Shown in pieces: positions 1-6,285 of a DNA stretch of 12,843 nucleotides. The DNA comes from Thermoflexales bacterium (GTDB taxonomy: Bacteria > Chloroflexota > Anaerolineae > Fen-1058): positions 1 to 12,843 of the forward strand of contig JAGOBP010000052.1 of the NCBI GenBank assembly GCA_017999195.1, read 5' to 3'. Below the pieces are notes generated by a model. The model saw nothing but the letters and a program-made list of their open reading frames with translations, had not been told where the DNA came from and searched no databases. The position numbers were made by a program, and so were the translations under genes. Numbering within the stretch: the first letter of the stretch is position 1; every line of letters begins with the position of its first letter.

Positions 1-1216
1 CTGGCGTAATCACATCGGTGAAGTAGAACCACGATCGATAGGTAGATGTGATCGCTTCGCACGCGCCCACTTCGGCGTAGTGCCCATACCGATCGAAATA
101 CCGGCTATCCGACGAGAGATGGTTGAACACGCCGTCGAGGATCACCTTCATGCCGCGCGCCTCGGCCGCAGTAACCAGATCGGCCCAGTCTTGCAGTGAG
201 CCAAAATACGGATCGACCTTCAGGTAATCCTGCGTGTCATAGCTATGGTTAGACCCCGCGTCAAAGATGGGGTTGAAGTAGATCACCGTCACACCCAGAG
301 CTTGCAGATAGTCCAGTTTTTCCGTCACGCCCTTCAGGTCGCCGCCCATGTAATCGCGACCGCGCGGAGTTTCGGGTAGTGGCACGGTGACGGTGGGCGG
401 CACGGCCCACGGGGGCGGGGGGCCAAAGCGCCACGGGCACGTAATGTCACTCGCGCCGACGTAGTTGCGGCAATGGCCTTCTGGCAGGGTGCCCCACGGC
501 AGCTTAACGATTGGATCGTCGTAGCGCACATCGCCGGTCTGCGGATCGTTGGCCGGGTCGCCGTTGCGGAACCGATCGGGGAAGATCTGATACACGACGG
601 CGTCTTGCATCCAGCTAATCGGCTGGAAGGCCGGATCGTACACCGCGATCACGTAGCTGTTATCGACTGCCGTGAGTGACGCTGTTCCCCAGCCGCCGTC
701 CTTAAAATCGTCGTCGGCATAATACACGCTCGCCGTGCCGTCGGTCACGATGAAGCGATAGTACAGGTTGGTCAGCTGGGTCGGCGTGACGGTATACTGC
801 CAGTACTCGCAGCTGTACGCGGCCAGCGCCGTGGTATAGCAGGGGATATTCTGTGCCACGCGCGTCATGTCGCGAAAATATTCGCTGCCCAGCGTCGTGT
901 CGTAAAAGCGAATCCGCACACCGGTCACGTCGTTGGCAAAGGTTCGAAAGCGCAGGATGACCGGCGTATTTTGGGTGACTGCGCCAAACGGCGCGCGATA
1001 TAACGAGTCTTGCGAGTTGTGCCCCAAGCCGGGCATTTCCACCAAGTTGTCTTGCCCGGACAACGGCGCAGACACGCTCGGTTCCACCACCGCCGACGAT
1101 TGAAGCGCGCGATCGGTTTCGGTCAGCGGCGCGGCTTGGGCGGGAGTGCCCGCTGGCAGCGCGCCCAGCAACAGCGCCGCGATCACCAGCCAGTTCAACA
1201 AACGCTCCTTGTGCAT
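1..1216 (-). CDS. Secreted GH13 alpha-amylase/neopullulanase-like glucanase (C-terminal part outside window)
   Basis: The first 405 residues are visible; the gene continues past the left edge. The ATG at 1216 follows GGAGG with a 7-nt gap. Residues 1-28 form a Sec signal peptide (KER, then a hydrophobic run, cleavage after AQA28), so the enzyme is exported. Residues about 65-195 look like an N-terminal beta domain of the CBM34 kind. The GH13 barrel starts near W202 (SWMQDAVVYQIFPDRF) and continues with GGDLKGVTEKLDYL and NPIFDAGSNHSYDTQDY. Conserved region I is DGVFNH at 361-366. This order resembles neopullulanases and amylopullulanases that hydrolyse starch, pullulan or maltodextrins. The catalytic nucleophile and acid/base lie outside the window, so exact specificity cannot be read. 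An insertion with two cysteines (HCRNYVGASDITCPW) precedes the GGDL motif. Its own promoter and a candidate operator lie upstream. Confidence 0.93.
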   Translation of the reverse strand, partial: MHKERLLNWLVIAALLLGALPAGTPAQAAPLTETDRALQSSAVVEPSVSAPLSGQDNLVEMPGLGHNSQDSLYRAPFGAVTQNTPVILRFRTFANDVTGVRIRFYDTTLGSEYFRDMTRVAQNIPCYTTALAAYSCEYWQYTVTPTQLTNLYYRFIVTDGTASVYYADDDFKDGGWGTASLTAVDNSYVIAVYDPAFQPISWMQDAVVYQIFPDRFRNGDPANDPQTGDVRYDDPIVKLPWGTLPEGHCRNYVGASDITCPWRFGPPPPWAVPPTVTVPLPETPRGRDYMGGDLKGVTEKLDYLQALGVTVIYFNPIFDAGSNHSYDTQDYLKVDPYFGSLQDWADLVTAAEARGMKVILDGVFNHLSSDSRYFDRYGHYAEVGACEAITSTYRSWFYFTDVITP

Positions 1217-1334
1217 GGTTCTTCCTCCAGAAAGTTATGCTTAGGGTTAGGCCAGGGTCAATGGGGGCGTCGCTCATCAATCTACGTGCCGGGCAACCTC
1301 CTGCGGCGTGCGGGCCAGCCGCGCTCAAATTTCA

Positions 1335-1346
1335 CAAACCGGTTTG
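1335..1346. promoter_or_regulatory. Candidate LacI-family operator (12-bp palindrome)
   Basis: CAAACCGGTTTG is a perfect palindrome centred on CG, the usual form of LacI/GalR-family operators, which often control maltodextrin genes. On the minus strand it starts about 4 nt after the predicted transcription start of the GH13 gene (about 1350), where a bound repressor would block initiation. The palindrome and its position are seen. The regulator family is inferred, and no regulator gene is in the window. Confidence 0.4.
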
Positions 1347-1356
1347 CGTCCGAATG

Positions 1357-1386
1357 ATTATAAAACCCGTCGACGCGGGCTGTCAA
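1357..1386 (-). promoter_or_regulatory. Sigma70-type promoter for the GH13 gene, embedded in the upstream terminator
   Basis: On the minus strand TTGACA (1386-1381) and TATAAT (1362-1357) are separated by 18 bp, and both hexamers match the consensus perfectly. The expected start is near 1350, giving a 5' untranslated region of about 130 nt before the ATG at 1216. The -35 hexamer lies in the loop of the terminator hairpin and the -10 overlaps its T-rich tail. Confidence 0.75.
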
Positions 1387-1404
1387 TGCCCGCGTCCTTA
1401 CGGG
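1357..1404 (-). terminator. Intrinsic terminator of the four-gene minus-strand operon
   Basis: A stem of GACGCGGGC (1372-1380) and GCCCGCGTC (1388-1396) closes a 7-nt loop. It is extended by CCCGT/ACGGG (1366-1370 with 1400-1404) across a small internal loop. Read on the minus strand, the hairpin begins 10 nt after the dehydrogenase stop codon and is followed by TTTTATAAT, the expected U-rich tail. Confidence 0.8.
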
Positions 1405-1413
1405 CGCGAACTT

Positions 1414-2274
1414 TTAAGGTTTATTTTCGGTTGGATATATGTAGAAGCCGCGGCCGGTCTTGCGGCCCAACAAATTGGCATCGACCCGGCGCTGCTGAGT
1501 GGGCACCGGCCGGAACCGCGCCTCGTGAAAATACGCGGCATAGATCGATTGCGTCACGGCCAGATTCACATCCAGCCCGATCAGATCCAGCAGCTCAAAC
1601 GGCCCCATCTTGAAACCGGCCGCCCGCGCGATGCGATCGATCGTTTCGGCGTCGGCCACATGCTGATCGAGCAGGCGCAGCGCCTCGCCGTAGAACGGCC
1701 GCGCCACCCGATTGACGATGAAGCCCGGCGTGTCCTTCACCAGTACCGGCGTCTTGCCCCAACGCCGCGCCAGATCGATCAAGCGGCTGATTGTGTCAGT
1801 TGACGTGGCATCGCCGCGCACGACTTCGATCAACGGCATGACGGGTGCGGGATTAAAGAAATGCAGCCCCGCCACGCGATCGGCGCGCTGAGTTGCGCCG
1901 CCCAGCGCCGTAATGGACAGGGACGACGTGTTGCTGCACAGGATCGTTTCGGCGCAGCATAAATGATCGAGCGCGTTGAATAGATCGCGCTTCAGGGCCG
2001 GGTCTTCGGGCACGGCTTCGATCACGATCGTGGCGGTGGACATGTCGCTCAGATCGGTCGTTGTCCACAGGTGCGCCAGTGTGGCTTCCTGCGCGGCCCG
2101 ATCAATCTGCTGCTTCTGAACGGCCCGTGCTAGCGACTGCATGATGCGCTCCAGCCCGCGCTGCGCCAGAGCGGCCTGCACATCGTACAGCACCACGTTG
2201 TGGCCGTGGCTGGCGGCCACCTGCGCGATGCCCGCCCCCATTGTGCCCGCGCCAATAATGCCGATGATGTCCAC
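1414..2274 (-). CDS. 3-hydroxybutyryl-CoA dehydrogenase (3-hydroxyacyl-CoA dehydrogenase family)
   Basis: A 286-residue protein, the usual length for single-function Hbd/PaaH-type enzymes. These oxidise (S)-3-hydroxyacyl-CoA, or reduce acetoacetyl-CoA, with NAD(P). The N-terminal Rossmann fold has GIIGAGTMG (dinucleotide loop G8-x-G10-x-x-G13). Active-site residues can be placed at S117 (SNTSS), H138 (LHFFNP) with E150 as dyad partner, and N188 (PGFIVNRV). The C-terminal helical domain includes GPFELLDLIGLD and ends with the usual GRGFYIY. I chose the GTG at 2274 because GGAGG lies 4 nt upstream and the protein then begins VDIIGIIGAG like its relatives. An in-frame ATG at 2310 would add 12 residues encoded by intergenic repeat DNA. 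It is last in the operon, with a PaaG-like crotonase two genes upstream, which suggests beta-oxidation, phenylacetate-type or butanoyl-CoA metabolism. Confidence 0.93.
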   Translation of the reverse strand: MDIIGIIGAGTMGAGIAQVAASHGHNVVLYDVQAALAQRGLERIMQSLARAVQKQQIDRAAQEATLAHLWTTTDLSDMSTATIVIEAVPEDPALKRDLFNALDHLCCAETILCSNTSSLSITALGGATQRADRVAGLHFFNPAPVMPLIEVVRGDATSTDTISRLIDLARRWGKTPVLVKDTPGFIVNRVARPFYGEALRLLDQHVADAETIDRIARAAGFKMGPFELLDLIGLDVNLAVTQSIYAAYFHEARFRPVPTQQRRVDANLLGRKTGRGFYIYPTENKP

Positions 2275-2293
2275 AGGGCCTCCGACCAATTGA

Positions 2294-2368
2294 CAATGAT
2301 CAATGTGCAATGCTCAATGCAAAACAATCCCGCGGGCTGTCATTGCACAGTACAAATTGATCATTGAT
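2294..2368. repeat. 7-bp tandem repeats arranged as an imperfect inverted repeat
   Basis: Four consecutive heptamers of the form CAATGNN occupy 2294-2321. The opposite arm (2341-2368) has CATTGCA, CAGTACA, AATTGAT and CATTGAT. The arms pair in two blocks: TGATCAAT (2297-2304) with ATTGATCA (2356-2363), and GTGCAATG (2305-2312) with CATTGCAC (2341-2348). The uracil-DNA glycosylase stop codon (2361-2363) lies inside the right arm. No T-run follows, so it is not a typical terminator. Confidence 0.7.
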
Positions 2369-3026
2369 CTGGGATTTGCCAGTCGATCTCTGGTTTGCCT
2401 GCGGCGCGCAGGGCCGCATTGATCTTGGAAAACGGCTTACTGCCGAAGAAGCCATTGCTGGCCGACAGCGGCGACGGATGCGCCGACTCGATGACGACAT
2501 GCCGCGTCAGATCGATCAGCGGCTTCTTCTTGCGCGCATACGCGCCCCACAGGACGAAGACCACCCGATCGGGTTTGGCATTGGCCGCACGGATGATGGC
2601 ATCGGTGAAATTTTCCCAGCCCTTGCCCGCGTGCGAGTTGGCTTGATGCGCTCGCACCGTCAGCACGGCATTCAACAGCAAGACGCCTTGCTGGGCCCAA
2701 TGAATCAGGTTGCCGTGCTTGGGAATGGCGCAGCCCAGATCATCGCGCAGTTCTTTGTAGATGTTGAGCAGCGACGGCGGAATGGCCACGTCGGGCTGCA
2801 CGGAAAAACATAGGCCGTGCGCTTGCCCCTCGCCGTGATACGGGTCTTGCCCCAGGATCAAAACGCTGACTTTTTCATAAGGCGTCAGATGCAGCGCAGC
2901 AAAGACGTCTTTATCCGGTGGAAAGACCTGGTATTTGCTGCGCTCGTCGCGCACGAATTGTTGCAACGGCTTCCAGTAAGGCTGTTCAGTTTCGGCGATG
3001 AGCACTGGCCGCCAGCTGGTCTCCAT
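2361..3026 (-). CDS. ung: Uracil-DNA glycosylase, family 1
   Basis: A 221-residue protein, typical for family-1 UDG, which removes uracil from DNA as the first step of base-excision repair in the cytoplasm. The water-activating motif GQDPYHG is at 59-65 with catalytic D61. F74 (GLCFSV) should stack on uracil, N119 in the LLLNAVLTV segment should recognise it, and the DNA-intercalation motif HPSPLS is at 183-188 with H183. The ATG at 3026 has GGAGG 4 nt upstream; the longer upstream reading frame is repeat DNA. It sits between two acyl-CoA enzyme genes with no obvious pathway link, so it is probably a housekeeping gene that shares the operon transcript. Its last codons run into the downstream heptamer repeat. 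Confidence 0.97.
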   Translation of the reverse strand: METSWRPVLIAETEQPYWKPLQQFVRDERSKYQVFPPDKDVFAALHLTPYEKVSVLILGQDPYHGEGQAHGLCFSVQPDVAIPPSLLNIYKELRDDLGCAIPKHGNLIHWAQQGVLLLNAVLTVRAHQANSHAGKGWENFTDAIIRAANAKPDRVVFVLWGAYARKKKPLIDLTRHVVIESAHPSPLSASNGFFGSKPFSKINAALRAAGKPEIDWQIPDQ

Positions 3027-3034
3027 GAATCCTC

Positions 3035-3048
3035 CAATGACAAATGAC
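3035..3048. repeat. Two 7-bp tandem repeats (CAATGAC, AAATGAC)
   Basis: A short version of the heptamers found at the other two junctions of this operon. It lies directly upstream of the ung ribosome-binding site in the 37-nt gap after the crotonase gene. Two copies alone would be weak evidence; the matching pattern at the neighbouring junctions is what supports it. Confidence 0.5.
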
Positions 3049-3063
3049 ACAAGGCTGTGCTGT

Positions 3064-3849
3064 TTATTTTCCGACGAAGTTGGGCGCGCGTTTTTCAAGG
3101 AAAGCCTGCACGCCTTCATGATGATCGGCGGTGCTGCCCGCGATGTCCTGTAAATAGGCCTCATAATCCAGGGCCGCCGCGAGATCGACGTTGAGGGCGT
3201 AGTTCATCGCGCGCTTGGTCAGGCCCAGGCCGCGCGTCGGTGACTGCGCCAACTTGCGCGCCAATTCCAGCGTGGTTGGCAGCAGTTGATCGGCGGGCAC
3301 GACTTTATTGACCAGACCTAGCGACAAGGCCGTGTTCGCATCGACGACATCGTTCGTGTAGGCGAGTTCAAGCGCTTGGCCCAGGCCCAACGTGCGCGAC
3401 AAAAAGAACGATGTGCCCGAATCGGGGGCGAGGCCGATGCCCGTAAAGGCGAAGCGGAATTTGGCCGTGTCGGCCGCATAGCGAATGTCGCACGCCAACG
3501 CGAGACCCCAACCCGCGCCCGCCGCCGCGCCATTGATCGCCGCGATCACGGGCTTCTCGATGGTGCGCAGTTTCAGCACGATGGGATTGTACGTTTTCAG
3601 CAAATGCTCGCGAAACGAGATCGCTTCGTCCCGCTCGCGCATCGCGGCCAGATCCTGGCCCGCGCAGAAGCCCGCGCCCGCGCCTGTGATCACCAGGCAG
3701 CGCACCGCTTCGTCGCGCTCGGCCTGCTTCAGCGCCGCTTGCACTTCGTCGGCCATCACCCCGTTGAAGGCGTTGCGCACTTCGGGGCGATTGAAGGTGA
3801 GGGTGGCGATGCCGTCGGTGACTGTATAGAGAATTGCCGTGTAGGCCAT
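3064..3849 (-). CDS. Enoyl-CoA hydratase/isomerase (crotonase) family protein, PaaG-like
   Basis: A 261-residue crotonase-fold protein of normal family length. The CoA-binding and oxyanion-hole elements are FCAGQDL (61-67) and NGAAAGAGWG (106-115). The two glutamates that hydrate enoyl-CoA in true crotonases (E144 and E164 in the rat enzyme) align here with G115 and F135, so simple hydratase activity is doubtful. Instead GLAPDSG places an aspartate at D143, as in PaaG, the ring 1,2-epoxyphenylacetyl-CoA isomerase/oxepin-CoA-forming enzyme; TYNPIVLKLRTIEKP is also PaaG-like. Isomerase activity on an aromatic or unsaturated acyl-CoA is therefore more likely, but no other phenylacetate gene is in the window. 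The start at 3849 has GGAG 5 nt upstream. The heptamer hairpin lies just before that site. Confidence 0.88.
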   Translation of the reverse strand: MAYTAILYTVTDGIATLTFNRPEVRNAFNGVMADEVQAALKQAERDEAVRCLVITGAGAGFCAGQDLAAMRERDEAISFREHLLKTYNPIVLKLRTIEKPVIAAINGAAAGAGWGLALACDIRYAADTAKFRFAFTGIGLAPDSGTSFFLSRTLGLGQALELAYTNDVVDANTALSLGLVNKVVPADQLLPTTLELARKLAQSPTRGLGLTKRAMNYALNVDLAAALDYEAYLQDIAGSTADHHEGVQAFLEKRAPNFVGK

Positions 3850-3860
3850 GCAGACTCCAT

Positions 3861-3913
3861 GATGAGTGACGAGTGACGAGTGATCGTTTTTCACTCGTCA
3901 CTCGTCACTTGTC
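3861..3913. repeat. 7-bp tandem repeats forming a long hairpin between the peptidase and crotonase genes
   Basis: GAGTGAC, GAGTGAC and GAGTGAT (3864-3884) face CACTCGT, CACTCGT and CACTTGT (3892-3912). Bases 3866-3883 pair perfectly with 3891-3908 (18 bp) around a 7-nt loop. Pairing can extend to about 23 bp (3861 with 3913) if two wobble pairs are allowed. The peptidase stop codon (3912-3914) falls in one arm, and the ribosome-binding site of the crotonase gene begins 2-3 nt beyond the other. No T-tract follows on the minus strand, so it is probably not a terminator. It could stabilise or process the mRNA, or limit crotonase translation. Confidence 0.75.
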
Positions 3914-5504
3914 ACGATAAATGTTTCGCGAAGTATTCCGGCTTCAACTCTTCGCCCGTGGCCGCGCGCAGCACGCCGTTCCAGGTGAAGCGTGAGCCAA
4001 GCGCAAAGTATTTGTCGCGCAGGAATTCGCCCACTTTAGGACTATTAATGAACCTGGCTGCATCGCCGTTGAGGACGCGCGTCGTGATGAATTCCAGCAG
4101 TTGTGAGGCCGTCATCTCGCCCAGCATGTAGTTCTGATAATACGCGGGATAACACGCGATGTGGATCTTCGCGGCCCAATCGGGGGCGTTGCGATCTGCC
4201 GGGCGTGTCACCAACTGGAATTTTTCGACCAGATTCCACCAGAGTGTGTTTAGGTCTTGGTGCGGGTTGCGATACAGTTCCCGCTCGAAGTTGCACACGG
4301 TCAGCGCCCAGCGCGTGAAGATCAACAGCGTCGCTTGCTGTTGACGCCGCAAATGCGGTGCGACATTGGCGACTTCCGCCTGCGCCACGCCCGCATACTG
4401 GTGCAGCCAATCGCCATTGCCGCTGAGGCGGCCCATCAACATCGCAATTGCTTCCGTGCTCAGGGTATGCGCCGGCTCGCGCAGCAAAAACGGCAGCGCC
4501 GCATCGTGATATTTGTCGTACACCGCATGGCCGTATTCGTGCAACATCGTCGCCATCCAGTAACTATCGGGCTTGACGTTGCACACCACGCGCGTATCGC
4601 CGTTGCGATCCATGTCCTGACAATAGGCGTGTTGGTATTTCCCCGGACGCTCGTATAAGTCGCTGCGCGCCAGAATGTCATCGATGGGCAGGCCAATCGC
4701 TTGATAGAACTGCCGCGTCAAGTCGACGACATCGTGTTGCTCGAAATAGCGATCAAGGTTGAGCGTTGGATCCGAGGGAACTTCTTGAAAAAAAGGATCG
4801 GCATAATGCCAGGGGCGCAAGTGATCGATCGCTACGCCAAACCGATCGGCCAGCTGGCGATCGAGATCGGCTTTGTAGGCGGCAAACAACGGGCGCGTCA
4901 ACGTCTCCAACCGATCGAACACGCCAAACAACTGCGCTTCATCCAATTCTTGAAGTTCCAGGCTCATCGAATAATAGTTGGCGAAACCCATCGATTGCGC
5001 GGCCTGATTGCGCAGCGCCACGGCGTGCAGCACCCGCTCGACAACCTGCGCCCCGATCTGTTTGGTCGCCGTCCAGGCGGCCTGACGTTCGGCTGAATCA
5101 TTGGAGTCGCGCAGCACCACTTTGAGATCATTGTCGGTCACGATCTGGCCGTTGAACTCGGCGCGGAAGGCGTTGAATTGCGCTTCGATATCCGTCTCGA
5201 CTTTTACGATCTGTTCGATCAGATCATGCGGTATCTGCTGTGATTGAAAACTGTGCCGCATCAACTCGGCCTGCCGATCGAGCAGCGGATCACCGGTCGG
5301 GTTGGCCGAGAGCGCTTTGAGCGTGGCGAACCGATCGGCATCGGCGTGCAGCTGGCGAATCACCGTGTTCAAGCGGGCGTATTCGGCTTGCGCGGCCTCA
5401 TCGCCCTGCGTGGAAAAAGCCCAGAAAGCGGTGTTGCGGGCGAGTAGCAGCGGTTCGATCTGGCGGGTGTAATCGTCGACGAAAATCTGGAGTGGATGGG
5501 GCAC
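3912..5504 (-). CDS. Zinc metallopeptidase of the M2 (ACE-like)/M3-like gluzincin type
   Basis: A 530-residue protein with no signal peptide, so probably cytoplasmic. The zinc motif HEYGH is at 322-326 (H322 and H326 as ligands, E323 as catalytic base). E351 in HTLSTEA is the likely third ligand; its spacing from the motif is close to that of angiotensin-converting enzyme. A C-terminal KIHIACYPAYYQNYMLGEM segment matches the substrate-binding His/Tyr region of M2 enzymes. The N-terminal two thirds are helical and contain LRPWHYADPFFQE, typical of bacterial proteins annotated as M2 or M3 peptidases. Expected activity is removal of dipeptides or cleavage of oligopeptides. Carboxypeptidase Taq (M32) has the same fold, but its HESQSRLWEN motif is not seen. 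The start is GTG at 5504, with AGGAG 6 nt upstream. It is the first gene of the operon, behind a clear promoter. Confidence 0.88.
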   Translation of the reverse strand: MPHPLQIFVDDYTRQIEPLLLARNTAFWAFSTQGDEAAQAEYARLNTVIRQLHADADRFATLKALSANPTGDPLLDRQAELMRHSFQSQQIPHDLIEQIVKVETDIEAQFNAFRAEFNGQIVTDNDLKVVLRDSNDSAERQAAWTATKQIGAQVVERVLHAVALRNQAAQSMGFANYYSMSLELQELDEAQLFGVFDRLETLTRPLFAAYKADLDRQLADRFGVAIDHLRPWHYADPFFQEVPSDPTLNLDRYFEQHDVVDLTRQFYQAIGLPIDDILARSDLYERPGKYQHAYCQDMDRNGDTRVVCNVKPDSYWMATMLHEYGHAVYDKYHDAALPFLLREPAHTLSTEAIAMLMGRLSGNGDWLHQYAGVAQAEVANVAPHLRRQQQATLLIFTRWALTVCNFERELYRNPHQDLNTLWWNLVEKFQLVTRPADRNAPDWAAKIHIACYPAYYQNYMLGEMTASQLLEFITTRVLNGDAARFINSPKVGEFLRDKYFALGSRFTWNGVLRAATGEELKPEYFAKHLS

Positions 5505-5543
5505 GACGGTCTCCTGAAGGTGAGTAGATCAATCGGTGCGGCA

Positions 5544-5572
5544 AGTGTACCCCGTGACCCCATCAGCGTCAA
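5544..5572 (-). promoter_or_regulatory. Promoter of the peptidase-crotonase-ung-dehydrogenase operon
   Basis: On the minus strand TTGACG (5572-5567) and TACACT (5549-5544) are spaced by exactly 17 bp. This puts transcription start near 5537, about 30 nt before the GTG at 5504. No comparably clear promoter was found in the three internal gaps, which supports one transcript for all four genes. Confidence 0.65.
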
Positions 5573-5591
5573 CCGTGCCGACGGTCAAATT

Positions 5592-5619
5592 TTGGCGAAA
5601 GGCCCTCATCTGCTATACT
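5592..5619 (+). promoter_or_regulatory. Promoter of the HNH endonuclease gene
   Basis: TTGGCG (5592-5597) and an extended -10, TGCTATACT (5611-5619), are separated by 16 bp. The expected start near 5626 gives a leader of about 64 nt. The same nine-base extended -10 occurs in the promoter at 7210-7238. Confidence 0.6.
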
Positions 5620-5689
5620 TTGTAAATAAAAGATCATACGGCCTTAACACGAGTTTATCCGGCGGGGAGTAGTATCGGGTTGGTGAGCC

Positions 5690-6211
5690 ATGATCAATGT
5701 TTTGTTGTTGAACGCGTCGTTTGAGCCGCTGGCGGTGGTGAAACTGAGCCGCGCGATTGGCCTGTTGATGGACGGCAAGGCCGATCTGATTGAGGCGTGG
5801 CCGGGGCGCGAACTGCGCTCCAAGGCGACGCGCCAGCCCATGCCCAGTGTGCTGCGCTTGAAATACTACGTCAATGTGCCCCGGCGCGGCGTCGGGTGGA
5901 GCCGGCGCGGGGTGTTGGCGCGCGATCATTACACATGCCAGTTTTGCGGCAAGCGGCTGGGCGCGCACGAAGCCACGATCGATCACATCATTCCGCAATG
6001 GTACTGCCGCGCGGAGAACATCCCGCCTAACACTTGGAGCAACACCACCGCCTGCTGTCCCAAATGCCAGCAGCGCAAAGGCGGCCGCTCCATGCGCGAA
6101 GCGGGTATGCGCTTCTTCGATCCCAATTATGAACCCAAGACGCCGCGCACCAACTATCTGATCATGTCATCGGACATCCGACCGGAATGGAAGCGTTACA
6201 TCCGGTTGTAA
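5690..6211 (+). CDS. Stand-alone HNH endonuclease
   Basis: A 173-residue protein. Its N-terminal segment (NVLLLNASFEPLAVVKLSRA) is typical of a widespread family of small bacterial HNH proteins. The HNH fold covers residues about 80-145. A zinc-binding pair of cysteines sits at C83/C86 (CQFC) and another at C123/C126 (CPKC), with the DH of the beta-beta-alpha-metal motif at D98/H99 (IDHIIPQ). The domain should nick or cut DNA, but its biological job is unknown in this family. No restriction, phage packaging or intron signature surrounds it, so mobile-element origin is not indicated. The ATG at 5690 has only a weak, close GGTGAG upstream. It is transcribed alone from a divergent promoter and ends at the hairpin at 6228-6264. 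Confidence 0.9.
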   Translation: MINVLLLNASFEPLAVVKLSRAIGLLMDGKADLIEAWPGRELRSKATRQPMPSVLRLKYYVNVPRRGVGWSRRGVLARDHYTCQFCGKRLGAHEATIDHIIPQWYCRAENIPPNTWSNTTACCPKCQQRKGGRSMREAGMRFFDPNYEPKTPRTNYLIMSSDIRPEWKRYIRL

Positions 6212-6227
6212 CCTCTTCCAATGAAGA

Positions 6228-6264
6228 AACAACGCCCCCGTCATACACTGGCGGGGGCGTTGTT
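6228..6264. terminator. Bidirectional hairpin terminator between convergent genes
   Basis: AACAACGCCCCCG (6228-6240) pairs perfectly with CGGGGGCGTTGTT (6252-6264). Three more inner pairs, one a G-T wobble, leave a TACAC loop and make a 16-bp stem. T-rich sequence follows in both directions (GTTGTTATTT on plus, GTTGTTTCTT on minus). It sits 16 nt after the HNH stop and 21 nt beyond the lipoprotein stop, so it can end both transcripts. Confidence 0.8.
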
Positions 6265-6285
6265 ATTTGGCGGCAATGCCGTTTT

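Noticed and set aside
702..1328. Minus-strand 208-codon frame overlapping the 5' part of the GH13 gene
   Set aside because: It is in a different frame from the GH13 gene, which has a signal peptide, ribosome-binding site and conserved motifs. Its translation is Arg/Ala-rich with no recognisable domain.
1237..1803. Plus-strand frame opposite the 3-hydroxybutyryl-CoA dehydrogenase gene
   Set aside because: It is antisense to a gene with clear catalytic motifs, lacks a ribosome-binding site and crosses the terminator/promoter region.
3368..3901. Second minus-strand frame inside the crotonase gene
   Set aside because: It is a frame-shifted shadow of the crotonase, rich in Arg and Gly, starting inside the heptamer hairpin.
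3912..5504. Carboxypeptidase Taq (M32) as the name of the peptidase
   Set aside because: The HEXXH motif fits, but the M32 HESQSRLWEN motif is missing; HTLSTEA and YYQNYMLGE fit M2/M3-like enzymes better.
5690..6211. HNH gene as a homing endonuclease or part of a mobile element
   Set aside because: No intron or intein borders, direct repeats, integrase or phage genes surround it, and it has its own promoter and terminator.
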